A DNA stretch of 64,000 nt, from NCBI RefSeq assembly GCF_000253255.1, contig NC_015580.1, positions 775,001-839,000 on the forward strand. The letters run 5' to 3'. The position numbers and the translations under genes were made by a program. The DNA is from Novosphingobium sp. PP1Y (GTDB taxonomy: Bacteria; Pseudomonadota; Alphaproteobacteria; Sphingomonadales; Sphingomonadaceae). This document shows positions 47,507 through 57,183 of the stretch, piece by piece. Within the stretch, counting starts at the first letter, position 1; each line of letters begins with the position of its first letter. The notes beneath the pieces are model-generated. The model ran no database searches and was not told the DNA's origin. It saw only the letters and a program-made list of their open reading frames with translations.

Positions 47507-48813
47507 GAGGCGCGCGCCGTGGCACTTCGGCGGCTGAACAGGTCGCGGAACACGGGGTAGATATCCTTGCGTGAATGGACCCGGCGCATCGCGAACTTGC
47601 CGCCGGAACCGCCGATCTCGGCATAGGCCTGCCACAGGTTCGTCGCGCGTTCTTCGCCCGTGACGCCGCTGGAGGGCGGGTTGGAGACTTCGAGATAGGC
47701 CGCGTATTGCACGATTGGCAGGATCTCGTCGCGCATCAGCGCCGTGGTCTGCGGATTGTCGCGGGTGAAATTGTCTCCGTCCGAGGCCTGCGCAAGGTAG
47801 ATGTTCCAGTCGAGTGGAGAGTAGCGGTCCTTTACCACGGCCAGCATCTCCTCGAGCGCGGAAGAGACGCGCGTCCCGCCGGTTTCGGTGCTGTAGAAGA
47901 AGGTCTCCTCGTCCACCTCCTGCGCCGAATCCGTGTGACGGATGAAGACGATCTCGACGTGGCGGTAGCAGCGGGTGACGAAGAGGTAGAGGAGGATGAA
48001 GAAGATCTTCGCCAGCTCCTTCATGTGTTCGTTCATCGATCCCGAAACGTCCATCAGGCAGAAGATGACGGCCTGGGAAATCGGCCTGCGTTCCTGCTCG
48101 AAGCGGCGATAACGCAAGTCGATCGGGTCGATGTAGGAGATCAGCGTCCGGCGCCGGTTGAGAACCACCAGCCGTTCGCGCAGTGCATCGAGCGTGGCGC
48201 GATCCTTCTCTGTAGGGCGGGTCTTGGCCTCGAGCCGGGCGATATCCTTTTCCAGCTCCTCGATCTCCGCCGTGGTCGGGCGCCGCAGGGCTAGCCGGCG
48301 CGACATCGCGTTGCGCATCGTGCGCGGGACCGAGAGCGAAGAAGGCGATCCCGACGTCGTATAGCCGGCGCGGCGGATGTCGAAGGAATCGCTGCCGGTC
48401 AGCCGCCGCTTGGCGAGGTCGGGGAGCTCCAGGTCTTCCAGGAACAGGTCGAGGAATTCCTCGCGGCTGAGGACGAAGCGGAACTCGTCTTCGCCATCGC
48501 CGGTGCCTGCCTCGTCGCCGCCGCCACCGCTGCCGCCCGGGGGGCGCTTGATCCGGTCGCCGGTGCGAAAGACCCGGTTGCCGGGAAGAACGTGATCGCG
48601 GTTGCCGCTGTGGCTGTCGCGGCGGAAAGTCGGTTCGTTGATGCCGCCGGTCTTGATGCTGACTTCGCCTTCGCTCTCAACTTCCCGGATCTTGCGCGAG
48701 GTCAGAGAGTCCCGGACCGCACCGCGCACGGAATCGCGCGCGCGACGCAGGAAACGCTGGCGATTGACCAGGCTCTTGCCGCGTGGGTTGAGGCGTCTGT
48801 CTATGATATGCAT
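47503..48813 (-). CDS. yeaH: YeaH/DUF444 family protein with von Willebrand A-like domain
   Basis: This 436-residue protein starts MHIIDRRLNPRGKSLVNRQRFLRRAR, as other YeaH members do. A charged, glycine-rich middle (PPGGSGGGGDEAGTGDGEDEFRF) leads to a VWA-like domain with a MIDAS motif DVSGSMNE and TETGGTRVSSALEEM. VWA proteins with an AAA+ partner often act as co-chaperones; here the AAA-bearing PrkA is encoded next door, 35 bases upstream. It overlaps spoVR by four bases. Function is inferred from context only. Confidence 0.94.
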   Translation of the reverse strand: MHIIDRRLNPRGKSLVNRQRFLRRARDSVRGAVRDSLTSRKIREVESEGEVSIKTGGINEPTFRRDSHSGNRDHVLPGNRVFRTGDRIKRPPGGSGGGGDEAGTGDGEDEFRFVLSREEFLDLFLEDLELPDLAKRRLTGSDSFDIRRAGYTTSGSPSSLSVPRTMRNAMSRRLALRRPTTAEIEELEKDIARLEAKTRPTEKDRATLDALRERLVVLNRRRTLISYIDPIDLRYRRFEQERRPISQAVIFCLMDVSGSMNEHMKELAKIFFILLYLFVTRCYRHVEIVFIRHTDSAQEVDEETFFYSTETGGTRVSSALEEMLAVVKDRYSPLDWNIYLAQASDGDNFTRDNPQTTALMRDEILPIVQYAAYLEVSNPPSSGVTGEERATNLWQAYAEIGGSGGKFAMRRVHSRKDIYPVFRDLFSRRSATARAS

Positions 48814-48848
48814 GTCGGGTCAGCACACCTCCTTCGCTCCCGCTCCCG

Positions 48849-50792
48849 CTACTCCGCCTGCTTGACGCGCATGTACCATTCGACGAGGCGCCGGACCTGG
48901 CGGGGCGTGTAGCCGCGTTCGACGAGCCGGGTGACGAACTCGTCGTGCTTGCGCTCGGTCTCGCTGTCCCGCTTCGACGAGAAGCCGATGACCGGCAGCA
49001 GGTCCTCGACCTGGCTGAACATGCGCTTCTCGATCACTTCGCGGATCTTCTCGTAGGAATTCCACTTCGGATTGCGGCCGTTGTTGTTCGCCCGCATGCG
49101 CAGAGCGAACTTGACCACCTCGTTGCGGAAGTCCTTGGGGTTGGCGATCCCGGCAGGCTTCTCGATCCGGGTCAGCTCCTGATTGATGACGTCGCGGTCC
49201 AGCATCTGACCGGTGTCCGGATCCTTGAAGTCGAGATCTTCGATCCAGGCATCGGCATAGGCGACATAGCGGTCGAACAGGTTCTGCCCGTAGTCCTCGT
49301 AGGATTCCAGGTAGGCCTTCTGGATCTCGTTGCCGATGAATTCGGCAAAGCGCGGCGCCAGTTCGCCCTTGATGAATTCCAGGTACTGGGCCTCGGTTTC
49401 GGCCGGGAGCTGTTCTTGCCGTACCATCGATTCCAGCACGTACATCAGGTGCACCGGATCGGCGGCGATCTCTTCGGTGTCGTGGTTGAAGGTGGCCGCC
49501 AGCGCCTTGAAGGCAAAGCGCGTGGACATGCCGTTCATGCCTTCGTTGACCCCGGCGTTGTCCTTGTATTCCTGCATCGTCTTGGCGTGCGGATCGATGT
49601 CGCGCAGCATCTCGCCGTTGTAGATGCGCATCTTCGAATAGATACTGCTGTTCTCCGGCGCCTTGAGCCGGGTCAGCACCGAAAAGCGCGCCAGCATGTC
49701 GAGCGTGCCTGGTGCGCAGGGCGCTTCGGCCAGCTGGGAATTCTGGAGCAGCTTCTCGTAGATCTTCCGCTCTTCGTCGATGCGCAGGCAATAGGGAACC
49801 TGGATCACGTAGATGCGGTCGATGAAGGCTTCATTGTTGCGGTTGTTCTTGAAGTTCTGCCATTCGGATTCGTTCGAGTGGGCCAGGATCACACCCGAGA
49901 AGGGAATTGCGCCGATATTCTCGGTGCCGATATAGTTGCCTTCCTGCGTTGCCGTCAGCAGCGGGTGCAACATCTTGATAGGCGCCTTGAACATCTCGAC
50001 GAATTCGAGAACGCCCTGGTTGGCGCGGTTGAGCCCGCCCGAGTAACTGTAGGCGTCCGGATCGTTCTGCGAGAGCAGTTCGAGCTTGCGGATGTCGACC
50101 TTGCCGACCAGCGAGGAGATGTCCTGGTTGTTTTCGTCGCCCGGCTCGGTCTTGGAAATGGCGATCTGGCGCACGCGCGACGGCATCATCTTCGCTACCG
50201 TGAAACGGGAGACATCGCCCCCGAACTCGTCGAGCCGCTTGCGCGCCCATGGGCTCATCAGGCGGGAGAGGTAGCGCCGCGGGACGCCGTAGGTTTCCTC
50301 GATTTCCGGGCCGTCGATGTCCGGATCAAAAATCGCCAACGGGCTTTCGAACACCGGGCTCACTTCGTCGCCGGCCTTGAGCACGTAGATCGGATAGGCT
50401 TCCATGAGCGCCTTGATTCTCTCGGCGATGGAGGACTTGCCGCCGCCGACCGGGCCGAGCAGGTAGAGGATCTGCTTCTGCTCCTCGAGCCCCTGCGAGG
50501 CATGGCGGAAGAACGACACGATCCGTTCGATCGTGTCTTCCATGCCGTAGAATTCGGAGAAGCTGGGATAGACCCGGATCGTCCGGTTCATGAAGATGCG
50601 GCCGAGCCTTGCATCCTTGGCGGTATCGACGAGTTCCGGCTCGCCGATCGCTGCCAGCAGACGCTCTGCCGAGCCTGCATAGAGCATGGGGTCATCGCGA
50701 CATTTGCTCAGGTATTGCTCCAGCGTCCACTCGGTTTCCCGGTGTGCTTCGTAAGAGCGCATGAACTTCGAAAAGAGATCATTCGTGGCCAT
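48849..50792 (-). CDS. prkA: PrkA family serine protein kinase / AAA protein (YeaG)
   Basis: This 647-residue protein has an AAA-type core with Walker A GPVGGGKS (residues 113-120) and a C-terminal PrkA region (LARFSVLTRLKAPENSSIYSKMRIYNGE). E. coli YeaG and Bacillus PrkA members have reported kinase or protease activity in stress and sporulation. The N-terminus MATNDLFSKFMRSYEAHRETEWTLEQYL is typical. It is the first gene of the minus-strand operon, so the promoter should lie in 50793-51100, where a striking inverted repeat is seen. Confidence 0.95.
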   Translation of the reverse strand: MATNDLFSKFMRSYEAHRETEWTLEQYLSKCRDDPMLYAGSAERLLAAIGEPELVDTAKDARLGRIFMNRTIRVYPSFSEFYGMEDTIERIVSFFRHASQGLEEQKQILYLLGPVGGGKSSIAERIKALMEAYPIYVLKAGDEVSPVFESPLAIFDPDIDGPEIEETYGVPRRYLSRLMSPWARKRLDEFGGDVSRFTVAKMMPSRVRQIAISKTEPGDENNQDISSLVGKVDIRKLELLSQNDPDAYSYSGGLNRANQGVLEFVEMFKAPIKMLHPLLTATQEGNYIGTENIGAIPFSGVILAHSNESEWQNFKNNRNNEAFIDRIYVIQVPYCLRIDEERKIYEKLLQNSQLAEAPCAPGTLDMLARFSVLTRLKAPENSSIYSKMRIYNGEMLRDIDPHAKTMQEYKDNAGVNEGMNGMSTRFAFKALAATFNHDTEEIAADPVHLMYVLESMVRQEQLPAETEAQYLEFIKGELAPRFAEFIGNEIQKAYLESYEDYGQNLFDRYVAYADAWIEDLDFKDPDTGQMLDRDVINQELTRIEKPAGIANPKDFRNEVVKFALRMRANNNGRNPKWNSYEKIREVIEKRMFSQVEDLLPVIGFSSKRDSETERKHDEFVTRLVERGYTPRQVRRLVEWYMRVKQAE

Positions 50793-51389
50793 CGAGAATA
50801 CCTCTCCTGCCCCAGCTTTTCAGAATCGAAGAGTAACAAATTTAGCCTTTGCGTACCAGTAATTAGATGTGGTGCCGGGGTGTCTCTGAGGGGCCGGAGC
50901 TGCCCTTGCTGCACGGTGCAAGCCAGTGAAACTCGGCCATTCCCGCGGCCCGTCGGGGGTGTTTTCGGCTTTCCAAATAGTTGTGGAAACTATTTCTGCG
51001 GGCCTGCAAATATATATTCCTCCGATGTAAACGGGCCGTTTTTCGTGCCGAATCACCGCGCCGTCATATGCTGCCTCGAAAGGCTCGAGTGGCATCGCTG
51101 AGTCGCTTCCAGGAGCATGTCGGCAATCGGGGCGGCGATACCAACGCCATGATTTCGTATGCCACACAGGCAGACGCGAAGAATTCCTTAACCACGTTCA
51201 GGCAGGCTTTTTTTCAAGCATCACAGCGCATTGGGCGTGCTTGACCCTTTCCCGCGTTCAGCATTGGCATCGGCCATATCTGGTCAATTGCTCGGGGGTC
51301 ACGCAATGCGATGCTAACGAATGTACGCCAAGCAAAGCATCCGAGATGCGCGACACCGTGCCGCGGCGATGACTGGAGATGCATTTACC
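50793..51389. promoter_or_regulatory. Divergent control region between prkA and globin chemoreceptor
   Basis: About 600 bases between divergent genes. I find no convincing coding sequence; a plus-strand frame at 50981-51244 lacks a ribosome site and recognisable sequence. A perfect 7-bp inverted repeat, AAATAGT-N7-ACTATTT, lies at 50975-50995, followed by an AT-rich patch (51007-51020). I looked for an EcfG-type GGAAC...GTT promoter facing prkA and did not find one. Confidence 0.4.
50975..50995. repeat. Inverted repeat upstream of prkA operon
   Basis: Perfect 7-bp arms (50975-50981 and 50989-50995) surround TGTGGAA. It lies 183 bases before the prkA start codon and is AT-rich in a GC-rich genome, as operators often are. 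Function is unknown. Confidence 0.5.
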
Positions 51390-52883
51390 ATGGCGAACGA
51401 GAAGGCTTACAAGTGCCGTGACTTCGCACAGCTCGATGGCGAGAACTACGCCAGCTATCCTGCGATCAAGGCGATCGTGGAGAAGCACGCGCCCAAGGCG
51501 CTCGAGAAGCTTTATGCGCGCATCGCCACGGACGAGCAGGCCAGCAGCCTGCTGCCCAACCAGCAGATCCGCGATCACGCGGCCAGCGCCCAGCTTGCGC
51601 ACTGGAAGGCGCTCTTTTCGCACCGCTTCGACGACGAGCAGGTACAGCGCTCGGAGAAGATCGGGCGCGTTCACTCGGAAGTCGGCCTGGACCCTTCGTT
51701 CTATATCGGCGGCTATGCTCTCGTTCTCGAGGAAATGATCGAGCGGGCGATGACGTCGGGCCTGCACAATCCGCTCAGCGCGCGCAAGACCGGCAAGACG
51801 ATCGCGACCCTGGTGAAAGTCGCCCTCGTCGACATGGAGGCCGCGATGTCGGCTTATTTCCGCGAAGAAGAGCGGGCTCGGCGCGCCGTCATCGCGTCGA
51901 TGGGCGAGGCCCTCCAGGCGATGAAGGACGGCAACCTGCAGGCGCAGCTTTCCGACCTGCCCGAGGAATACCAGGAAATCACCCATGATTTCCACGAGAT
52001 GCGCCGCGAATTGAGCTCGATCATCGTCGACATTTCGGACGCGGCCGGAAACATCGACACCGGCTCGCGTGAAATCAGTGCGGCCGCCAACGATCTGGCC
52101 GATCGCACCGAGCGTTCGGCCGCCGGTATCTCGCGCACCGCCGAAGTGATGAGCGAGGTCAACCTGGGCATCCAGTCGACCGTGTCGAGCGTCAAGCGCG
52201 TCAATGAATCCATTGCCGAGGTCGACAACCAGGCCGTGGCCGGTGGGCAGATCGTCACCGACGCGATCGGCGCCATGGACAAGATCAAGCACTCGTCCGA
52301 GGAGATCGGCCAGATCAGCGAAGTGATCGAGAACATCGCGTTCCAGATCAACCTGCTGGCGCTCAACGCCCGGGTCGAAGCCGCGCGCGCCGGAGAGGCT
52401 GGCAAGGGCTTTGCGGTCGTTGCCAGCGAAGTCGGTGCCCTGGCGCATCGCACCAGCGATTCCGCCAAGAGCATCAAGGAACTCATCTCCAAGTCGAATG
52501 GCGATGTCCTGGCAGGAGTCGATCTCGTGGCGCAGACCAAGTCCGCGCTCGAAGTGATCATCTCGCGGCTTGCCGTTGCCCGCAGCGAGGCGCGCGACAT
52601 CGCCACAAGCGCCTCGACCCAGGCCGACAGCCTGCAGGAGATCAACGACGAGGTGCAGCGCATGGAGACCTCGACGCAGCAGAACGCGGCGATGGTCGAG
52701 GAATCGAATGCGGCCACCCGCACGCTTTCGCAGGAGGCCAGCCGCCTGACCGAGATCGTCGGCCGCTTCCGCCTCGAGAGACGCAGCAAGGTTCGCGATG
52801 AGAACGATAGTGCCGTGCAGGCCTTCGTGGCGCAGGAGCATGCCGAGAACGAGGGCCTCGCGCTGCACCGTCGCTACGGTTGA
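51390..52883 (+). CDS. Globin-coupled methyl-accepting chemotaxis protein (soluble, HemAT-like)
   Basis: This 497-residue protein has an N-terminal sensor globin (residues ~1-165) and a chemoreceptor signalling domain (~210-480) with no membrane segment, so it is cytoplasmic. The proximal heme ligand is probably His95 in KIGRVHSEVGLDPSFYIGGY, a stretch characteristic of HemAT-type oxygen sensors. The signalling tip reads [36 protein letters not shown], with QI and AR where most receptors have QT and AG. ATG 51390 follows GGAGA at 12 bases; longer in-frame starts exist at 51321 and 51369. No CheR-binding pentapeptide is visible at the end. Confidence 0.92.
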   Translation: MANEKAYKCRDFAQLDGENYASYPAIKAIVEKHAPKALEKLYARIATDEQASSLLPNQQIRDHAASAQLAHWKALFSHRFDDEQVQRSEKIGRVHSEVGLDPSFYIGGYALVLEEMIERAMTSGLHNPLSARKTGKTIATLVKVALVDMEAAMSAYFREEERARRAVIASMGEALQAMKDGNLQAQLSDLPEEYQEITHDFHEMRRELSSIIVDISDAAGNIDTGSREISAAANDLADRTERSAAGISRTAEVMSEVNLGIQSTVSSVKRVNESIAEVDNQAVAGGQIVTDAIGAMDKIKHSSEEIGQISEVIENIAFQINLLALNARVEAARAGEAGKGFAVVASEVGALAHRTSDSAKSIKELISKSNGDVLAGVDLVAQTKSALEVIISRLAVARSEARDIATSASTQADSLQEINDEVQRMETSTQQNAAMVEESNAATRTLSQEASRLTEIVGRFRLERRSKVRDENDSAVQAFVAQEHAENEGLALHRRYG

Positions 52884-53566
52884 TGGCATCGAGCGCCGCC
52901 GCTCAAAGAGCTTTCCGCTTCGTCGGTCGAGTGTAGTGCGTGTGCCCCGACAATTCGGTATTACCCCGAGGGGCTGTTAGGCGAAGCATCGGGATTAATC
53001 GGGGTATACTAGGGCCTTAGCGACCACTTCGCCGCGCCCGTTACAGGCATGGCCCATGGCGGTCGGTGGGGGTCAGATCCCGCGCTGCAATGACCGCCCG
53101 TCTCCGTTCGCCAGAGGGATGTCCTACTCCAGCCCGAAGCCGGATCCTGTCGCCGGCCGGTCGCGGATTCCTGCGGTATTTTCGGAGGTTATATATCGGA
53201 CAGATGAGTTCTCCGGGCGCGCGCGTCGCACAGTGCACCTTGGCCGGGGTGTGCTTTCCGCAATTGCATGGCGGACCGCTGACGTCACGCCCGGGCGCAT
53301 GTTCCTTTTGGGTTAGTGCCTCGGCAACATCATTGGGAAGCTTCCCTACTGCAGGCCGCGCGTTTCGCACGCCCCAACGAGCACCGGCTTGCTGCACTGC
53401 GGAATTGCTGATTTAATGCCGTCAGGCAATGCGTTGCCGGGTCGCTTGAAACAGCTAGCACTTAAGCGATCAGAATAGCCAAAGATTGCAGCTTCGAACG
53501 GGCGGAACCATTCGCCACTTCGTGAGATTTGACTTTTCTGTTGCGCATGACCCCGGGAATGCTCTG
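52884..53566. promoter_or_regulatory. Intergenic region upstream of polysaccharide locus
   Basis: Nearly 700 bases with no convincing gene; open frames on both strands here have no recognisable sequence or ribosome site. A good -10 hexamer (TATACT, 53005-53010) lacks a clear -35 partner. Nearer the start codon, TTGAAA (53446-53451) and an AT-rich hexamer ~19 bases on form a weak promoter candidate. Long leaders are common before polysaccharide operons. Confidence 0.4.
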
Positions 53567-55741
53567 ATGTACGCCAGACCACAGCCACTTGCCAAATATC
53601 AGCCTCGCCCCGATGCGCCCGTAGATCAGGGTGCATTGATCGATTTGCGCGCCTTCATGCAGGTCCTGCGGCGGCGCAAGAAGCTGGTCATGATTGTCAG
53701 CCTGATTGTTTTCGCGATCGTCGCTGCAATCTACTTCATGATCCCGCCGCGCTATGTCGCGACTACGACCGTGGCGCTGGAGCGTGGGGCTGAACAGGTC
53801 CTCAAGGTCGATCAGGTCGTGCCCAACGTCGATCCGGACTCCGCTTCGGTCGATACCGAAGTGGAGGTGCTCAAGTCTCCCGAACTTGCGGGCGAGGTCG
53901 TCGACAAGCTCCATCTCACCAAGGATCCGGAGTTCAATCCCTCCTTGCGCGATAGCGAGGAGGCGCCGGTCGAAACGCAGCGCAACTGGGCAATCGCCCA
54001 ACTGCTCAGCAATCTGGGCGTAAAGCGCAACGGCTTCTCCTACGCGATCGACATCAATTACCAGTCGGAATCGCCTGCTACGGCGGCGAAGGTCGCCAAT
54101 ACGCTGGCGCAGACCTACATCGACAACCAGAAGGAATCGAAGGCCGGCGCGACTAGCCGGGCCAGTACCTTCCTCGAAAAGCAGCTCGAGAAGATGCGCG
54201 GGCAGGTTGAAAGTGCCGAGGCTGACGTGGCCCGCTACCGCGCGCAGCATGGATTGTTCGACATCGGTCAGAACAGCAGTGTGACGCAGGCGGAACTTTC
54301 CAGCCTCAACGGTCAGCTGGCGCAGTTGCGGGCCGATCAGGCCGAAGCCGACGCCCGCCTGTCCACGGCCAGGGCGCAGCTTGCGCGCGGCAGCAACGGG
54401 CAGGAGCTGGGCGAGTCCCTCGATTCCCCGGTGGTCAGCAACTTGCGCGCCCAGCGCGCCAAGCTGAGCGGCCGCGTCGCTTCGCTGCGCCAGCAGTTCG
54501 GTCCGAAGTATCCCGAGCTTGCTGCAGCCAAACAGGAACTGGCCGACATCGACGAGCAGATCGAGTCCGAAGTCAGGCGCATCGTCGCCAACCTGAGCAA
54601 CGAAGCTAATGCAGCGCATCAGCGGACGGCTTCGATCCAGGGCTCGCTGAGCCGTGCGGAAGGCACGCTGGCAAGCGACAATGCGGCGTCGGTCGGCCTG
54701 TCTGAGCTGGAGCGCAAGGCGGAGTCCGCTCGCACGCTCTATCTCACGCTGCTTGACCGCTACAAGCAGACCCAGGCGCAGAAGGGTCTGGAGCGCAGCA
54801 ATTCCTACATCGTCGCCCTGGCACGCGTCCCGGGCATGCCGGCTTTCCCGAACGTGATCGTCTTCGCCCTCATCGGCCTGATCGGTGCCATAGCCACGTC
54901 GACTGTCGTCGTCGCCGTGATGCAGCTGCTCGACCGGGGCGTGGAAACGACCAGCAACCTGGAAAAGCGGCTGGGCGTCACCGTGCTCAACTCCATTCCG
55001 GACACCAAGCACCTGCCCGAGCTGGCAGACCTGAGCGAGCCGATCCATCCGACGCAGCTCGTGGTCGAGCGCCCGCAATCCTCGTTCGCGGAAGCCTTCC
55101 GCTGGTTGCAGACCTCGATTCAGATCAGCCAGCCCAAGCGCGGCCCGGTGGTCGTGGCCGTGACGTCCGCGCTGCCCAGCGAAGGCAAGACGACCGTTGC
55201 CCTCTCGCTGGCGCGTTCCGCGGCGATGGCGGGCAAGCGGGCCGTCCTCGTCGATTGCGACTTGCGGCGCCGGGTATCCAATCCGGGCTCGAGCTTCGAG
55301 GGCTCGATTGGCCTGCGCGCGCTGCTGGCGAACGAGGGCGAGCTGAACCAGGCGCTCTACGTCGATCCGGAAACGGGCCTGTTCATCCTGCCGCGTCGCA
55401 ACGACGAGCAGCATATCCAGCCCTTCGCCGATACCCAGGAGTTCGCCGATATCATTGCGGCCCTGCGCGCGCAGTTCGACTTCATCGTCCTCGACACGCC
55501 GCCTGTTCTCACGATCGATGACAGCCGCTCGATCGCGGCCAAGGCGGACAGCACGATCCTGATGGTGCGTTGGCGCAAGACGCCGATACGCGCAGCCGAA
55601 CTGGCGCTTCGCCAGCTTGAGACGGTGGGCGCGAACGTGATCGGTGCGAGCCTCTCGATGGTCGACGTTTCGGCACAGGCCAGCATCGGCTACGAGGATG
55701 CCAGCTACTATTACGGTGCGTACAAGACCTATTATGCGTGA
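53567..55741 (+). CDS. Polysaccharide chain-length/tyrosine autokinase (Wzc/GumC-BY-kinase fusion)
   Basis: This 724-residue inner-membrane protein joins a Wzz-type co-polymerase region to a bacterial tyrosine kinase. Membrane helices lie at ~39-60 and ~425-455, with a long periplasmic coiled coil between them, including the GNVR-like GLERSNSYIVALARVPGMP just before the second. The cytoplasmic kinase has Walker A LPSEGKTTVALSLA, Walker A' AVLVDCDLRRR and Walker B IVLDTPP, and ends in a tyrosine cluster (YEDASYYYGAYKTYY). It should control polymer length and export through autophosphorylation. It is the first gene of the locus, 32 bases before the polymerase. Confidence 0.93.
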   Translation: MYARPQPLAKYQPRPDAPVDQGALIDLRAFMQVLRRRKKLVMIVSLIVFAIVAAIYFMIPPRYVATTTVALERGAEQVLKVDQVVPNVDPDSASVDTEVEVLKSPELAGEVVDKLHLTKDPEFNPSLRDSEEAPVETQRNWAIAQLLSNLGVKRNGFSYAIDINYQSESPATAAKVANTLAQTYIDNQKESKAGATSRASTFLEKQLEKMRGQVESAEADVARYRAQHGLFDIGQNSSVTQAELSSLNGQLAQLRADQAEADARLSTARAQLARGSNGQELGESLDSPVVSNLRAQRAKLSGRVASLRQQFGPKYPELAAAKQELADIDEQIESEVRRIVANLSNEANAAHQRTASIQGSLSRAEGTLASDNAASVGLSELERKAESARTLYLTLLDRYKQTQAQKGLERSNSYIVALARVPGMPAFPNVIVFALIGLIGAIATSTVVVAVMQLLDRGVETTSNLEKRLGVTVLNSIPDTKHLPELADLSEPIHPTQLVVERPQSSFAEAFRWLQTSIQISQPKRGPVVVAVTSALPSEGKTTVALSLARSAAMAGKRAVLVDCDLRRRVSNPGSSFEGSIGLRALLANEGELNQALYVDPETGLFILPRRNDEQHIQPFADTQEFADIIAALRAQFDFIVLDTPPVLTIDDSRSIAAKADSTILMVRWRKTPIRAAELALRQLETVGANVIGASLSMVDVSAQASIGYEDASYYYGAYKTYYA

Positions 55742-55773
55742 GCCTGATCGGGTTCGAGAAGAAATGAACCGGC

Positions 55774-57171
55774 ATGGATGAACTGGGCGCCACCGGTCCG
55801 CATTTCGGACTGCCCATCCTGGTGCCGGCAACGCTGGTACTGGTGATCATCGCGATATTGGCGGGCCGCCGCATCCATGGCCTGCCGGGGCGGTTCCTGT
55901 TCCTGGCCATCTGGCTGCGCATGATTCTGGGTGCCTACCACGTCTACATGTTCCAGCCGATGTTCGCAGGGATGTCCGGCAATGCGCTGGTGTCCATCCT
56001 CGTCACCGGGCTGGCCTTCCTGGTCATCCGGCCATCGCACCTGGCGCTCAAGGTGCTGGTGCCGACCTACCTGATCATGTTCCTGGTCGCGATTAGCGGG
56101 GCGCTCAATTCCGACATTCCGGGCGTGATGACGGTGACAGTCAAGTACGGCTACTTCGTCGTGCTGCTGATTGCGACCTTCGAGGCCTTGCGGCAGGACC
56201 GCGATCAGACGCTGATGCCGCTGATGATCTGGGCCTTTTCACCCTTGCTGCTGTTCCAGTGGCTGTCGGTTGCGCTCAACTTGCCCAAGGGGTCGGAAAT
56301 GGCGGACGGGCTGGTGTGGATTGGCGGCTATAACCACGAGGCCGCCTTCTCCGTCGCGCTCCTGCTTGCCTTCCTCGTGGGCTGTTTCGCGCATCGCCTT
56401 AACCCGTTCATCCGTCTGGCTTACCTGGCCCTGGTCGCTGTCGGTATCTTCCTTGCCGGTTACCGCACGACGCTGATGGCTTCGGTTCCGCTGGTGGCGA
56501 CGGTGTTCTGGGCCTCGATCACCCAGCACGTCAGTCCGACCCAGCGCCGGGTCGTGGCGGCAACGGCACTGGTCGTGGCGTTCGTGGCAGTTCTGGCCGT
56601 GGCGGTGATCAATTACGACCGCTTCATCGATCTCGGCACCTTCCTCAGCAATCCCGATGCGCTGATCAAGCCGCCGCGGGAATTCACGCAGGTCGAACGC
56701 CAGATCCTTTCGGCCCGCCCGTTGATCTGGAGCGAATACATATTTGCCTACAAGGATGGCACGCCGTTGCAGCACCTGTTCGGGTTCGGACCGGAATCAT
56801 GGTCCAAGGGCTTCGACGTCTACCCGCACAACACGATCATCGGCACGCTTTACGAGCTGGGCGCCGTTGGCGTGTTCGTCATGCTCCTGTTCTGGGCGAC
56901 GATGGCGGTCACCGCGCTGCGCGCGCGCAGCCATGACCTGCCGATGCTGATAGCGGCCCATCTCAGCTTTCTCATCCTGAACATGGGCACGATGCCGTTC
57001 TGGCAGCTGGAAGGCCTGGCGCTCTATGCCGTGCTGTGCGGCTATACGCTGTTCAGCGCCCGCGCGCCGACTTATGACTGGTCCGATCCCTATGTCGAGG
57101 AAGAAGAGCCGGTGACCGTGCACTTCCCGGTGGGCGAGGAACGTTACGGGCGCCCATACCGCTTCAGCTGA
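55774..57171 (+). CDS. Wzy-like polysaccharide polymerase / O-antigen ligase family membrane protein
   Basis: This 465-residue protein has ten or more membrane helices and one long loop (about residues 285-350) carrying Arg and His residues (PPREFTQVERQILSARPLIWSEYIF, then VYPHNTIIGTLYELGAVG). The H-N-x-x-x-x-x-x-x-E-x-G pattern in that stretch is typical of the O-antigen ligase/polymerase superfamily. It should polymerise repeat units in the periplasmic leaflet. Polymerase and ligase cannot be told apart by sequence alone, but the neighbouring co-polymerase and flippase favour Wzy. Convergent with the pyruvyltransferase. Confidence 0.85.
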   Translation: MDELGATGPHFGLPILVPATLVLVIIAILAGRRIHGLPGRFLFLAIWLRMILGAYHVYMFQPMFAGMSGNALVSILVTGLAFLVIRPSHLALKVLVPTYLIMFLVAISGALNSDIPGVMTVTVKYGYFVVLLIATFEALRQDRDQTLMPLMIWAFSPLLLFQWLSVALNLPKGSEMADGLVWIGGYNHEAAFSVALLLAFLVGCFAHRLNPFIRLAYLALVAVGIFLAGYRTTLMASVPLVATVFWASITQHVSPTQRRVVAATALVVAFVAVLAVAVINYDRFIDLGTFLSNPDALIKPPREFTQVERQILSARPLIWSEYIFAYKDGTPLQHLFGFGPESWSKGFDVYPHNTIIGTLYELGAVGVFVMLLFWATMAVTALRARSHDLPMLIAAHLSFLILNMGTMPFWQLEGLALYAVLCGYTLFSARAPTYDWSDPYVEEEEPVTVHFPVGEERYGRPYRFS

Positions 57172-57183
57172 CGGGCAGCCGCC

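Noticed and set aside
50793..51100. EcfG general-stress promoter (GGAAC-N16/17-GTT) for the prkA operon
   Set aside because: I scanned the minus strand for it by eye and found no matching pair.
53041..53416. Open frames of 86-118 codons on both strands between the globin receptor and the polysaccharide locus
   Set aside because: They overlap one another, have no ribosome site, and give low-complexity Arg/Pro/Gly-rich products; I regard the region as non-coding.
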